Assembly (NCBI RefSeq): GCF_002412165.1
Contig: NZ_NXIA01000004.1
Coordinates: 124,001 to 188,000 of the forward strand
Direction: 5' to 3'
Origin: Curtobacterium sp. 'Ferrero'
Lineage (GTDB): Bacteria > Actinomycetota > Actinomycetes > Actinomycetales > Microbacteriaceae
Length of the DNA: 64,000 nt
How positions within the stretch are numbered: position 1 is the stretch's first letter; each line of letters starts with the position of its first letter. A program made the translations under genes and the position numbers. A model generated the notes under the pieces. That model did not search any database. It was not told the DNA's origin and worked only from the letters and a program-made list of their open reading frames with translations. Below are positions 49,729 to 59,076 of this stretch, in pieces.

Positions 49729-51180
49729 TCAGGCGGTCGCTGCTGCGACGGTCGCTACCGGGCCCGACGCCGGGGCGACGGCACCGCCGAGCGCCCAGTA
49801 CGACGCGCCCGCTGGCGCCTCGACCGACCACGGCGGTGCCTGCAGCGGGTAGACGCGCGTCGTCACCGAGCGCCCGGCGCTCGTGAACACCTCGACCACG
49901 GAGCCGTCGAGCAACACTCGGACCGCCGGGAGGTCCGAGTCCGGGTCGAACGGCGCACGGACCACCGCGGAGCTCGGGTCGGCGCGGTGGTCCGTACTGG
50001 CACGCGAACGGTCGACGGTCAGCGTGTCCGCCGCGGTGTCGACCACGATGTCGAGGTGCTCGTCCGCGCCGAACCGGATGCGGATGCACCCGTCGACCGG
50101 CGTCGGCAGCACGATCTCGGTCTGTGCGCCGATCGTCGCACCGTGCCCGGGCTGGGCCTCCCCGCGGCGGAGGGCGTCGACCGCGCGGTGTGGTGCGGTC
50201 GCGAGGCGGCCGTCGGCGATCCATGCTCTGCGCGGCAGGGATATCGCCCCGGACCAGCCAGCCTGCCGGGTCCAGTCCTCGGTCCGGCCCTCGGTGATCC
50301 AGCCGAACAGCACCGGGCCCCAGGAGCCTGCACGCATGACGGACGCGGCGTAGAAGTGCTGGCCGTCGTCGACGCGGTGTGGACGCGGTGCGCCGGAGAG
50401 CGGGATGGCGATCACGTCGGCCGGTCCGTCGCGGTGCGACCACGAGGCGACGATCACCACCTCCTCACCGTCGACACGGATGACCTGGGGACACTCCCAC
50501 CCCTCGCCCGTGTCGATGCCGTCGATGGTGTCGCGGGTCATGGCGAGCATGTCCCCCTCGTGCTCCCAGTGCACGCCGTCCGCGGAGCGGTAGTGCCGCA
50601 CGGACGCGACCCCGTCCGCGGAGGCCGCTCCGACCGCCATCGACCAGCCGGCCTCGTCGGACCAGACGAACGGGTCGCGGAACATGGTGATCGCCTCGTC
50701 AGCGGCGGGGTCGGCGACGACCTGTACCGGAGTTCCGAAGGTCGCGCCGCCGTCCGTCGACTCCGCGAGCAGCACCGACTGGAACGGGCTGTGGTCGACC
50801 TTGCCGGAGTAGTAGGCACGGACGACGCCGTCGTGGAGGACGGTGTTGCCCGACCACGCTCCGCCGGAGTCAGCACCACCGGGGACCGGGACGATCGCCG
50901 GGCGGTGGAGCGTCCAGTGCACGAGGTCGTCACTCGTGGCGTGCCCCCACTCGACCGGAACGTCGAGGTCGACTCGCGGTCGCGACTGGAAGTACAGGTG
51001 CGCCTGTCCGCCGATGTCGATCGGCCCGTTCGGGTCGTTGAGGTACCCGCGCGGGATGCGGAGGTGGAACTGGGGCAGGTGGTGGTCGGGTGCGGCGTGC
51101 ACGGCGGCTGCTTCCTGGTGGGGTGCGGAGTGGAGGCTGGGGTCGTTCCCGTGGGCGACGGTGTGCCGGGGCGTGGTCAT
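49729..51180 (-). CDS. GH32 fructan/sucrose hydrolase
   Basis: A 483-residue GH32 enzyme of the levanase/invertase type, without signal peptide. Catalytic motifs: NDPNG at 48-52 (nucleophile Asp49), FRDP with transition-state stabiliser Asp169, and ECP with acid/base Glu229. The five-bladed propeller is followed by a C-terminal beta-sandwich from about residue 335. It hydrolyses beta-fructosides, releasing fructose for the kinase. ATG 51180 overlaps the permease stop (ATGA). Confidence 0.9.
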   Translation of the reverse strand: MTTPRHTVAHGNDPSLHSAPHQEAAAVHAAPDHHLPQFHLRIPRGYLNDPNGPIDIGGQAHLYFQSRPRVDLDVPVEWGHATSDDLVHWTLHRPAIVPVPGGADSGGAWSGNTVLHDGVVRAYYSGKVDHSPFQSVLLAESTDGGATFGTPVQVVADPAADEAITMFRDPFVWSDEAGWSMAVGAASADGVASVRHYRSADGVHWEHEGDMLAMTRDTIDGIDTGEGWECPQVIRVDGEEVVIVASWSHRDGPADVIAIPLSGAPRPHRVDDGQHFYAASVMRAGSWGPVLFGWITEGRTEDWTRQAGWSGAISLPRRAWIADGRLATAPHRAVDALRRGEAQPGHGATIGAQTEIVLPTPVDGCIRIRFGADEHLDIVVDTAADTLTVDRSRASTDHRADPSSAVVRAPFDPDSDLPAVRVLLDGSVVEVFTSAGRSVTTRVYPLQAPPWSVEAPAGASYWALGGAVAPASGPVATVAAATA

Positions 51181-52085
51181 CGGGACGACCCCGCCGTGAC
51201 GCCCTCGATGAAGTACCGCTGGGCGAAGACGAAGAGCAGCACGCTCGGGATCATCGTCAGCACGACTCCGGCGAGCACGACGGAGATCGAACCGGTACCG
51301 AGGTTGCCCTGCAGGCCGACGAGGCCGAGCGGCAGTGTGAAGGTGTCCTGCTGGTTGAGGAAGATCAGCGGTCGGTAGTACTCCGCCCAGAAGCCCGAGA
51401 AGTTCAGGATCGCGAGGGTCGCGATGGCCGGGCTGGCCATCCGCGCGTACACGTGGCGGAAGACACCGAACTGGGTCGCGCCGTCGATGCGCGCGGCTTC
51501 GCCGAGCTCCCTCGGCATCTGCATGAAGTACTGCCGCATGAGGAACGTCCCGAAGGCGCTGCCGAGCGCGGGCACGATGAGCGACGCGATCGAGCCGGTC
51601 AGGCCCATGTCCTTGAGGATGACGAACACCGGGATGATGATCGTCTGGATCGGCACCATCATCGTCGCGAGGAAGATCCCGAAGATCGTGTTCTTGCCCG
51701 GGAAGCTGATCATCGCGAAGGCGTAGCCGGAGAGCGTGCACGTGATGGTCTGCCCGACCACGATGAGGAGCGTCACGATGACGCTGTTCACGAAGAACTG
51801 CCCGATCGGGATCTGGTTGAACACTGCGGCGTAGTTGCTGAAGTCCCAGGACAGCGGGATCCACTGCGGTGGGTTGTCGAACGACTCCGCCGGGGTCCGC
51901 AGCGAGGTGGTGAGGGTCCAGAGCAACGGGCCGAGGGCGAACACCGCGGCGATGACCAGGATGACCAGGCCGATGACGCTGCCGACCGTCGCGACCGGAC
52001 GGCGACGCCTGACGATGTGGGTGAGGCTCGGCTGCGCGACCGTCTCCGGCGCGTGCAGGGGGTTGAGGACGTCGGTCGTCGTCAT
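51177..52085 (-). CDS. Carbohydrate ABC permease, MalG/GtsC type
   Basis: A 302-residue CUT1-family permease with six helices. The EAA loop ELGEAARIDGATQFGVFRHVYARMASP carries the ATPase-contact motif. It overlaps both neighbours by 4 bases. It pairs with the MalF-type permease and the binding protein; no ATPase gene is in the operon, so a shared MsmK-like ATPase is probably used. Confidence 0.9.
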   Translation of the reverse strand: MTTTDVLNPLHAPETVAQPSLTHIVRRRRPVATVGSVIGLVILVIAAVFALGPLLWTLTTSLRTPAESFDNPPQWIPLSWDFSNYAAVFNQIPIGQFFVNSVIVTLLIVVGQTITCTLSGYAFAMISFPGKNTIFGIFLATMMVPIQTIIIPVFVILKDMGLTGSIASLIVPALGSAFGTFLMRQYFMQMPRELGEAARIDGATQFGVFRHVYARMASPAIATLAILNFSGFWAEYYRPLIFLNQQDTFTLPLGLVGLQGNLGTGSISVVLAGVVLTMIPSVLLFVFAQRYFIEGVTAGSSR

Positions 52086-53029
52086 TGGTAGAACACCAGC
52101 TTTCGTGCGGCGATGAACTGGATCCCGGTGATGACGCCGATGATCACGAGCAACAGGATCGCGATGGCGGACGCGAACCCGAACTGCAGGTTCTGGAACC
52201 CGGCCTGGTAGAGGGAGATGGTGGCGGTGGTGGTGGACGTGCCCGGCCCGCCCTTGGTCATGATGTACGGCTGGTCGAACAGCTGCATCGCGTTGATCAT
52301 GGCGATGACGGTGGCGAACAGGATCGTCGGGCTGATGAGCGGGATCTTGATGCGGAAGAGCGTGCGCCACGGGCCGGCACCGTCGATCGCAGCAGCCTCC
52401 TGGACGTCGACCGGCACCGACATGAGCGCGGCGACGAAGAGCACGAACGTGAAGCCGACCTGCTGCCACACCACCACGAGGATGATCGTGACCTTCGCCC
52501 AGAACGGGTCGTTGAGCCAGTGGGCTCCGGGCAGCCCGATCGCGTTCAGGTAGTAGTTGATGAGCCCGAACTTGGTGTCGAAGATGTAGCCCATGAAGAT
52601 CGACACCGCAGCGGACGACGCGAGGAGCGGCAGGTAGAACGACGTCCGGAAGAAGACGCGGGTGGCGTTGCGCTTCCGGTTGTTCGCCAGGACCGCCAGC
52701 AGCATGCCGAGCGAGATCTGCAGCACGACGATGCCGATCGCGAGCGCGATCGTCACGCCGAACGACGCGAGGACGGGCCCGTCGGTGAAGAGCCGCGTGT
52801 AGTTGTCGAGGCCGACGAACTTCGGGCTGGTGATCACGTCCCACGACGTGAACGAGAGCCCGAGCGAGGCGAGGATCGGGATGAGGGTGAAGACGGCCAC
52901 GAAGACCACCGCCAGTCCGATCATCGCGTAGCCGAACGAGGCCTCGCGGCGGCGGACGCGTCGCGCCGCCGGCCGGCGGGCTGCGACCTCGGCAGCCCGC
53001 CGGGAACGGAGTCCGGTCGCAGCGCTCAT
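52082..53029 (-). CDS. Carbohydrate ABC permease, MalF type
   Basis: A 315-residue CUT1-family permease with six helices; the EAA loop is VPVDVQEAAAIDGAGPWRTLFRIKIPLISP. Residues 1-30 are basic and cytoplasmic (RSRRAAEVAARRPAARRVRRRE). The ATG at 53029 shares one base with the binding-protein stop (TGATG), and a GTG just before is an alternative start. Confidence 0.9.
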   Translation of the reverse strand: MSAATGLRSRRAAEVAARRPAARRVRRREASFGYAMIGLAVVFVAVFTLIPILASLGLSFTSWDVITSPKFVGLDNYTRLFTDGPVLASFGVTIALAIGIVVLQISLGMLLAVLANNRKRNATRVFFRTSFYLPLLASSAAVSIFMGYIFDTKFGLINYYLNAIGLPGAHWLNDPFWAKVTIILVVVWQQVGFTFVLFVAALMSVPVDVQEAAAIDGAGPWRTLFRIKIPLISPTILFATVIAMINAMQLFDQPYIMTKGGPGTSTTTATISLYQAGFQNLQFGFASAIAILLLVIIGVITGIQFIAARKLVFYQ

Positions 53030-54435
53030 CACGACGCCTGCGAGGCGGCCTTCTCGATGTCGGCCTGCAGGCCGTCGAGCGCCTTCTTCGCGTTGCCCGA
53101 CGAGATCGCCTGCGTCGTGCGCTGGTTGAGGGCCGTCGCGAGCGCGTTGTAGTACGGCGGCGCGGAGATCGGGACCGAGTTGTCGAGCTGGTCGTAGAAC
53201 ACGGACCAGTGCTCCGGACCGGTCGTCTTGTACCGGTCCGCGGTGAGCAGCGACTTCTGCGCGGGGGTCGTGACGTTGCCCGGCCACAGCGCATCGAAGC
53301 TCTCCGGCTGCACCATGAGCTTGATCACCTCGAATGCGAGGTCCTTCTGCTTCGACGAGTTGAAGATGCCGTAGCCGCCGGCACCGAAGAGCGACTTGTT
53401 GCTCTTCCAGGTCGGGAACTCGACCACGTCGAAGCTGCCGTCCTTCATGCCCGCGTTGTGCAGGCCACCCGCCCAGAAGCCGCCGCCGATCGTCATGCCG
53501 ATGCGGCCGGACGCGAAGAGGCCCTGCAGCGTGCTCCCGCCACCCACGTCGGGCGAGGGCGACGCGCCGGACTTCTGCAGGTCGATGACGTACTCGAGCG
53601 CCTCGACCGCGGCGTCGGAGTTGGCCGTCGGGTCGCCCCACTTCCAACCGCCCTTGCGTCCGCTGACCCCGACCGCGTTGTCGGCGAATGCATTGCTGTT
53701 CCAGAGCCAGTCACCGCCGGAGTAGCGACCCTCCTCGAGCAGGTTGCCGTCGTTCGCGTAGAGGAACGAGGTCCAGCTGCCCCAGAGTCGGACGACCCAG
53801 TCGAAGGCGTACGTGCCGCCGCCGACCTTCGCGATGCTCTCCGCGGAGGACCGGAACTGGTCCATCGTCCAGTCCGACGCCGGCCGCGAGAGCCCCGCCT
53901 TCTCGAACAGGGACGTCGAGTAGAACATGCTGCCCGCGTTGAAGCTGTCGGGCAGCGTGTAGAGGTGCCCCTCGTACATCGTCGACTCGAGGAGCGACGG
54001 GTGGATGCCACTGAAGTACGTCTTCAGGCCGGACAGGTTCTTCGTGACGTGGTCGTCGAGCGGCGTCAGCAGGTTCTTCGACGCGAGCAGCTGCTGTCCC
54101 TCGGTCGCGACGCTGACGATGTCGGGGACGTCACCCGAGGCGATCTGGGTGAGGACCTTCGCGAGGAAGTCGTTCCAGTCGGTCCCGTTGATGGCCGTGA
54201 CCTGCAGGCTCGCCTTCTTGTCGAGCTGCTTGATCTTCGGCTCGATGGCCTTCTGCAGTGCGGTCGCGGCGCTCTGCTCCCCGAAGTAGAGCATCTTCAC
54301 CGTGCCGGACGTGGTCGCGCCGCTGCCCGAGGTCGAGCAGGCTGCCAGCGATCCGATGCCGGCCAGGGCGAGCCCCGCGCCACCGAACTTGAACAGCGTG
54401 CGCCGGTCGATCGGTGTGCTGAATCCGTTCGCCAT
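53029..54435 (-). CDS. Solute-binding lipoprotein of the sugar ABC transporter
   Basis: A 468-residue extracellular substrate-binding protein (family 1). The signal combines a twin-arginine pair (IDRRTLFKFGG, residues 11-12) with a lipobox LAAC, lipidated Cys33, so it is a Tat lipoprotein. Motifs include IASGDVPDIVSV, and ATEGQQ. First gene of the operon; its promoter overlaps LacI-type operators. The ligand is probably a fructo-oligosaccharide or sucrose, by context only. ATG 54435 has GAGAGGAG upstream. Confidence 0.88.
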   Translation of the reverse strand: MANGFSTPIDRRTLFKFGGAGLALAGIGSLAACSTSGSGATTSGTVKMLYFGEQSAATALQKAIEPKIKQLDKKASLQVTAINGTDWNDFLAKVLTQIASGDVPDIVSVATEGQQLLASKNLLTPLDDHVTKNLSGLKTYFSGIHPSLLESTMYEGHLYTLPDSFNAGSMFYSTSLFEKAGLSRPASDWTMDQFRSSAESIAKVGGGTYAFDWVVRLWGSWTSFLYANDGNLLEEGRYSGGDWLWNSNAFADNAVGVSGRKGGWKWGDPTANSDAAVEALEYVIDLQKSGASPSPDVGGGSTLQGLFASGRIGMTIGGGFWAGGLHNAGMKDGSFDVVEFPTWKSNKSLFGAGGYGIFNSSKQKDLAFEVIKLMVQPESFDALWPGNVTTPAQKSLLTADRYKTTGPEHWSVFYDQLDNSVPISAPPYYNALATALNQRTTQAISSGNAKKALDGLQADIEKAASQAS

Positions 54436-54478
54436 GGGTCGCTCCTCTCTGAGCGATCGTGGCCCCGCCGTTCGGGGC

Positions 54479-54538
54479 CAATACGTATTTGCAAGGTGAC
54501 TGTACACACCGGGCCGCCGGTAGGCAATACGTATTTGC
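54479..54538. promoter_or_regulatory. LacI operators and fructan-operon promoter
   Basis: Two operators with the core CAATACGTATTTG (54479-54491; 54524-54538 with flanking G/C) lie 46 bp apart, centred on TACGTA. On the minus strand -35 TTGCCT (54522-54527) and -10 TACAGT (54499-54504) are 17 bp apart, so the upstream operator covers the -35 and the downstream one sits just past the start point. This gives double repression of the binding-protein operon and probably autoregulation of lacI. Confidence 0.8.
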
Positions 54539-54570
54539 TCATGCCATGATGGAGTGTCGAAGGAGGACCG

Positions 54571-55629
54571 ATGGCGAGCCGGAAACGGACAGCGCAACCA
54601 CGTCGCGTCACGATGAAGGACGTCGCGCGGCAGGCCGGGGTGTCCCAGCCGACGGTGTCGTTCGTGCTGAACGACCGTCGCGACGTCTCGGTGGCCGAGG
54701 AGACGCGCGCACGGGTGTGGGAAGCGGCGAAGGCGCTGAACTTCCAACCGAACCGGGCCGCGCAAACCCTCCGGTCGAACCGGTCGTACACGGTCGGCGT
54801 CATCGCGGACCGACTCGTCTCGCAGCCCTACGCCGGCCACATCGTGCTCGGTGTGCAGCAGGCGGTGCAGGAAGCCGGGTACGTCTGCTTCGTGGTGGAG
54901 ACGGCGCAGACCTCCGACGGGGGGAAGGCGGCGGTGGCGAACCTCGTGCAGCAGGGCGTCGCCGGGCTCATCTACGCGGCCCCCGGACCCGAGGACGTCG
55001 CACCGGTCGCGGGTGCGGACGACGTGCCGACCGTTTTCGTCAACTGCTACCCGCCCGGGAACGCTCCTGCGGTGACCGTGCTCGCGGACGAGTTCCAGGG
55101 CGGCCACGACGTCGCCGCAGCCGTCTTCGCCGCCGGACACACCAGGGTCGCGTTCCTCGGCGGGCCCCAGGACGACTACGCCTGTCGGGAGCGCAAGCGC
55201 GGTTTCGACGAGGCCGCCACGGCTGCGGGCATCGCGCTGAGCGACGTGCCGGTCCGGTTCGGCAACTACCAGGTGGGCTCCGGACACGACCTGGCGATGG
55301 CGATCCTCACCGACGACCCGCCGACAGCGATCGTCTGCGGCAACGACCGGATGGCCGTCGGCGCGTTGATGGCAGCCCAGTCACTCGGCCTGCGGTGCCC
55401 CGAGGACATCAGCATCGTCGGCTTCGACGACCAGCCCGACCTCGCCGACCAGATGCACCCGCCTCTGACGACGGTGGCACTCCCCCACCAGCAGATGGGG
55501 TTCGACGCCGGCACCCTGCTGCTCGCCGAACGACAGCAGCCGGGCCGCCACCTCGTGCCGTGCGAGTACGTACCGCGCAACTCCCTCGCCGCGCCAGGTG
55601 CGGCCCCGACCCACGAGGACACGCCGTGA
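54571..55629 (+). CDS. LacI-family repressor of the fructan locus
   Basis: A 352-residue LacI-family protein: helix-turn-helix MKDVARQAGVSQPTVSFVLN (residues 15-34) and hinge NRAAQTLRSN, followed by the periplasmic-binding-protein-like domain. The HTH residues SQPT and hinge Leu fit the TACGTA-centred operators. The effector is probably fructose, sucrose or a phosphorylated form. Overlaps the second GH32 gene by 4 bases. ATG 54571 has GAAGGAGG upstream. Confidence 0.9.
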   Translation: MASRKRTAQPRRVTMKDVARQAGVSQPTVSFVLNDRRDVSVAEETRARVWEAAKALNFQPNRAAQTLRSNRSYTVGVIADRLVSQPYAGHIVLGVQQAVQEAGYVCFVVETAQTSDGGKAAVANLVQQGVAGLIYAAPGPEDVAPVAGADDVPTVFVNCYPPGNAPAVTVLADEFQGGHDVAAAVFAAGHTRVAFLGGPQDDYACRERKRGFDEAATAAGIALSDVPVRFGNYQVGSGHDLAMAILTDDPPTAIVCGNDRMAVGALMAAQSLGLRCPEDISIVGFDDQPDLADQMHPPLTTVALPHQQMGFDAGTLLLAERQQPGRHLVPCEYVPRNSLAAPGAAPTHEDTP

Positions 55630-57098
55630 CCGACCAGCCGACCACGCACTTCCGACCGACGGACGGGTTCGTGGGCGACGTCATCCCGGTCGCCCTCGAC
55701 GGCACCGCCTGGCTGTACTACCTGCTCGACGAACGGCCCGATGCTCCCCCGCTCGAGCGGACGACCGGCATGCCCTGGGGAGCGGTCACCACGACGGACT
55801 TCGTCTCCTTCGAGGACCACGGCATCGTCCTGCCTTCCGGCGGACCGGACGCCAGCGACCACGACTGCTACACGGGCAGTGTGGTCCGGGGCGACGACGG
55901 CACGCTCCACCTGTTCTCCACGGGCCACAACCCGCACGTGACGGTCGAGACCGAGGACGGACGCAAGGACGTCCAGGTGGTCTGTCACGCCACCTCCGAC
56001 GGCGATCCGACCACCTGGACGAAGCACCCTGAGTGGGATCTGCCCGCGCTGCCCGGCTACGCCCCGGAGGACTGGCGCGACCCGTTCGTCCACCGGCCGT
56101 CCACCGGAGGTCCGTGGCAGATGCTCCTCGCCACCCGGCGTCCGGACGAGCCGTACCGTCGCTCGGGTCTGGTCGCCCGACTCGAATCCGACGACCTCGT
56201 GACCTGGCGGGACGCGGAGCCGCTCTGGGCGCCGCACCGGTTCATCGCCCACGAGTGCCCCGATGTCTTCCGGTGGGGCGACTGGTGGTACCTCGTGTAC
56301 TCCGAGTTCTCCGACGCGTTCTGCACCCGGTACCGCATCGCGACCTCACCCGACGGCCCGTGGCTCGCACCCGCCGACGACACCGTCGACGGCCGTGCGT
56401 TCTACGCGGCCAAGACGGTCGCGCTCGGCGACGACCGCTTCTTCGTCGGCTGGATCGCGACGAAGGAGGGCGAGTGCGACGCCGGCTCCTGGCAGTGGGC
56501 GGGCACCATGGCGACGCTCCAGGCACACCAGCGACCGGACGGGTCGCTGCGGTTCGACCTGCCCGAGCGGCTGCAGCGGACGTACGCGGACGAGCTCGAC
56601 GTCACTGACGCGTTCACCCCGACCAACGGTGCCGCCGCGTCGGTCGGCCACGACGCGCGGGACCGGTACGCAGCCTGGGTCGGCCCGCAGGTGCCGGCAG
56701 AGGCACTCGTGACGATCGACCTCGACGTGGACGCCGACACCCGCGCGTTCGGCGTCCTGCTCCGCACGAGCAACGACGCCGAGGAGGGCTACGCGCTCCG
56801 CCTCGAGCCGGGCCGTCGCCGGATGGTGCTCGACCGCTGGCCACGTGGTTCGACCGGCGGTGAGCAGTGGCAGATCCTCGGCGACGTGCCGCACGCCGTC
56901 GAGCTGGAGCGTCCGGTACCCCTCGACCCCGGCCCGCACCGGCTCGTCGTGCACCTGGACGGTGACCTCTGCGTGGCGGTCGTCGACGGTTCGGTCGCGC
57001 TGAGCACGCGGCTCTACGACCGCCCGTCCGGGCGGCTCGCCCTCTTCGCGCAGGACGGCGCGTTCACGCTGCGGCGAGCGCTCGTCGCGACTCGCTGA
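55626..57098 (+). CDS. GH32-clan beta-fructosidase, divergent subtype
   Basis: A 490-residue GH32-type enzyme, no signal peptide. The nucleophile motif is not WMNDPNG but FRPTDGFVGDVIPV, with Asp18 aligned to the nucleophile; DWRDPFV provides Asp152 and AHECPDVF the acid/base Glu210. A C-terminal sandwich domain follows from about 325. The substrate may differ from the first GH32. GTG 55626 overlaps lacI by 4 bases, so it is expressed with it. Confidence 0.82.
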   Translation: MTDQPTTHFRPTDGFVGDVIPVALDGTAWLYYLLDERPDAPPLERTTGMPWGAVTTTDFVSFEDHGIVLPSGGPDASDHDCYTGSVVRGDDGTLHLFSTGHNPHVTVETEDGRKDVQVVCHATSDGDPTTWTKHPEWDLPALPGYAPEDWRDPFVHRPSTGGPWQMLLATRRPDEPYRRSGLVARLESDDLVTWRDAEPLWAPHRFIAHECPDVFRWGDWWYLVYSEFSDAFCTRYRIATSPDGPWLAPADDTVDGRAFYAAKTVALGDDRFFVGWIATKEGECDAGSWQWAGTMATLQAHQRPDGSLRFDLPERLQRTYADELDVTDAFTPTNGAAASVGHDARDRYAAWVGPQVPAEALVTIDLDVDADTRAFGVLLRTSNDAEEGYALRLEPGRRRMVLDRWPRGSTGGEQWQILGDVPHAVELERPVPLDPGPHRLVVHLDGDLCVAVVDGSVALSTRLYDRPSGRLALFAQDGAFTLRRALVATR

Positions 57099-57142
57099 CG
57101 GACGGGAGGCACGGTGCGGGCTAGCACCGTGCCTCCCGTCCG
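57099..57142. terminator. Perfect 19-bp hairpin of the GGGAGGC family
   Basis: Arms at 57099-57117 and 57124-57142 with a 6-nt loop; the left arm starts at the TGA of the GH32 gene. Canonical member of the family. Confidence 0.8.
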
Positions 57143-57198
57143 CCCGTGGTCGCGACGATCCTCGGCTGTCGCCCCGGCGGACGGCGCAGGATGGCGCG

Positions 57199-58395
57199 GT
57201 GTTCATCCCCACCCGCGTTGCCGGACTCGACGCGCTGCACGACTTCGTGCCACGCGCCGCCGGCGACTACCGCCGTGACCGCAACCACGACCTCGGACCG
57301 TCCCGGACGAACGTCTCCGGCCTGTCGCCGTACATCCGGCACCGGCTCGTGACCGAGCAGGAGGTCGTCGACGCCGTCCTCGAACGGCACAGCCTGCACG
57401 CGTCGGAGAAGTTCGTCCAAGAGGTCTTCTGGCGCACCTACTGGAAGGGGTGGCTCGAACAGCGACCGGACGTGTGGCGGCGGTACCGGGCCGAGGTCCG
57501 TGCGCTGCTCGCCGGGGATCCGCCAGACGGCTACGAGGACGCGGTCGCGGGCAGGACCGGCATCGACGCGATGGACGCCTGGGCCCGCGAGCTCGTCGAG
57601 ACCGGCTACCTGCACAACCACGTCCGGATGTGGTTCGCGAGCATCTGGGTCTTCACGCTGGAGCTCCCGTGGCAGCTCGGCGCCGATTTCTTCCTCCGGC
57701 ACCTGCTCGACGGCGACGCCGCGTCGAACACGCTGTCGTGGCGGTGGGTCGCGGGACTCCAGACCCGCGGCAAGACGTACCTGGCGACGACGGAGAACAT
57801 CGCGCGGTACACCGAGGGGCGGTTCGCACCGACCGGGCTCGCGACGACCGCGCGGGTGTTCGACGAGGACCCGTTCCCGCCTGCGGTGCCGATCGGGCCG
57901 GAGGACGTCGTCGGCGAGGTCGGGTCGCGGGTCGGTCTGCTGCTGCACGAGGAGGACCTCGAACCGACATCGCTCCTCGCTGCCCTCGCGTCGGACGTCC
58001 CCGAGCTGCGCGGGACCGCCGTCGTCGCGGACGCCGGCGCCCGCTCGCCCGGGGCCGTCTCTCCGCTCGTCGAGGCGTTCACGACCGGAGCCATCGCGGA
58101 CGCTGCGGCTCGGACGAGCGATGCCGACGGGCGTCCCGCGACGACACTCGACTCCGCCGACGCGTCGACCGTCGTGGACTGGGCGCGCTCGGAAGCGCTC
58201 GACACGGTCCTCGTGCCGTACGCCCCGGTCGGCCCGGTGCAGGAGCGACTCGACGCACTCCGGCCGGCACTCGCCACGGAGGGCGTGGAGCTGGTGACGG
58301 TGCGACGGCCGTGGGACAGCCGCGCGTGGCCGTTCGCATCGCGGGGCTTCTTCCCGTTCAAGGAGCGGATCCCGGGGTTGCTGCGGGATCGCTGA
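57199..58395 (+). CDS. Photolyase/cryptochrome-like protein with reversed domain order
   Basis: A 398-residue protein. Residues about 30-215 match the FAD-binding helical domain of photolyases: TNVSGLSPYIRHRLVTEQEV, SEKFVQEVFWRTYWKGWL, ARELVETGYLHNHVRMWFASIWVFTL and LLDGDAASNTLSWRWVAGLQTRGKTYLA. Residues about 250-398 look like the N-terminal antenna (Rossmann) domain placed last: VVDWARSEALDTVLVPYAPVGPVQERLDALRPALATEGVEL then RGFFPFKERIP. Normal photolyases have the antenna first. The usual FAD-site and Trp triad can only be partly traced. GTG 57199 lies 6 nt after CAGGAT, probably leaderless. Confidence 0.72.
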   Translation: MFIPTRVAGLDALHDFVPRAAGDYRRDRNHDLGPSRTNVSGLSPYIRHRLVTEQEVVDAVLERHSLHASEKFVQEVFWRTYWKGWLEQRPDVWRRYRAEVRALLAGDPPDGYEDAVAGRTGIDAMDAWARELVETGYLHNHVRMWFASIWVFTLELPWQLGADFFLRHLLDGDAASNTLSWRWVAGLQTRGKTYLATTENIARYTEGRFAPTGLATTARVFDEDPFPPAVPIGPEDVVGEVGSRVGLLLHEEDLEPTSLLAALASDVPELRGTAVVADAGARSPGAVSPLVEAFTTGAIADAAARTSDADGRPATTLDSADASTVVDWARSEALDTVLVPYAPVGPVQERLDALRPALATEGVELVTVRRPWDSRAWPFASRGFFPFKERIPGLLRDR

Positions 58396-58431
58396 CCCAC
58401 GCTGACGGGATCGGACGAGCAGGAGCTCCGG

Positions 58432-58887
58432 TCAGACGACGACCGCGACGACGGACAGGACGAACGCGAGGACCGCGGCGCTCGACCGGAGGGTGTCGAT
58501 CCGCTCCCACCGCGTGACGACCCGGCGCCAGTCGGCCGGCGGGTGCTGCGGATCCCAGTCGTTGACCCGGATGTTGATCGGCACCGTCCCGGTGAACGAG
58601 GCCACGACGAACAGCACGAGCGCTGCCGACCCGGCGATGGCCCACCCGAGCCCCTCGCCGCGCCCGCCGACGACCAGTGCGGCCACGGTCACGAGCACGG
58701 CCGGGAGCATCAGCGCCGGCACCACGATGCGGAGGGAGCGCACGAGCGCGATCCGGGCCCGGAGGTGTGCTTCGTCGGGCAGAGCGCGGAGCGCGGGGCC
58801 GACACCCCAGCGCACGATGAACTCCTCCCCGGCGAGCAGACCGACGAGGACGAGCTGGACCACGAGGAGCGCCGTCACGGCGCGCAT
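58432..58887 (-). CDS. DUF1772 membrane protein
   Basis: A 151-residue protein with four transmembrane helices. GEEFIVRWGVGPALRAL near the N-terminus and FTGTVPINIRVNDWDPQHPPADWRRVVTRWERIDTLRS are DUF1772 (anthrone oxygenase-like) motifs. Some members act in polyketide oxidation; most are uncharacterised. ATG 58887 has no clear ribosome binding site, so the start is the least certain part. Confidence 0.75.
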   Translation of the reverse strand: MRAVTALLVVQLVLVGLLAGEEFIVRWGVGPALRALPDEAHLRARIALVRSLRIVVPALMLPAVLVTVAALVVGGRGEGLGWAIAGSAALVLFVVASFTGTVPINIRVNDWDPQHPPADWRRVVTRWERIDTLRSSAAVLAFVLSVVAVVV

Positions 58888-59076
58888 CCTGGGGTCCGGG
58901 TGACGGGACTGCTGTGCACGGTTCCTCCTCTGGTCGACCACCCCAGGATCGCCCAGCGCGCTGACGCGGCGCTGACGTCGTGCTGACACGCGGAGCCCGA
59001 CGGGTCCGTCCCGCGCAGCCGCGACCGTTCGCGGGCACCCCTGTAACGTCGGCGACCGCACCCGTAGCGTGGGGCG

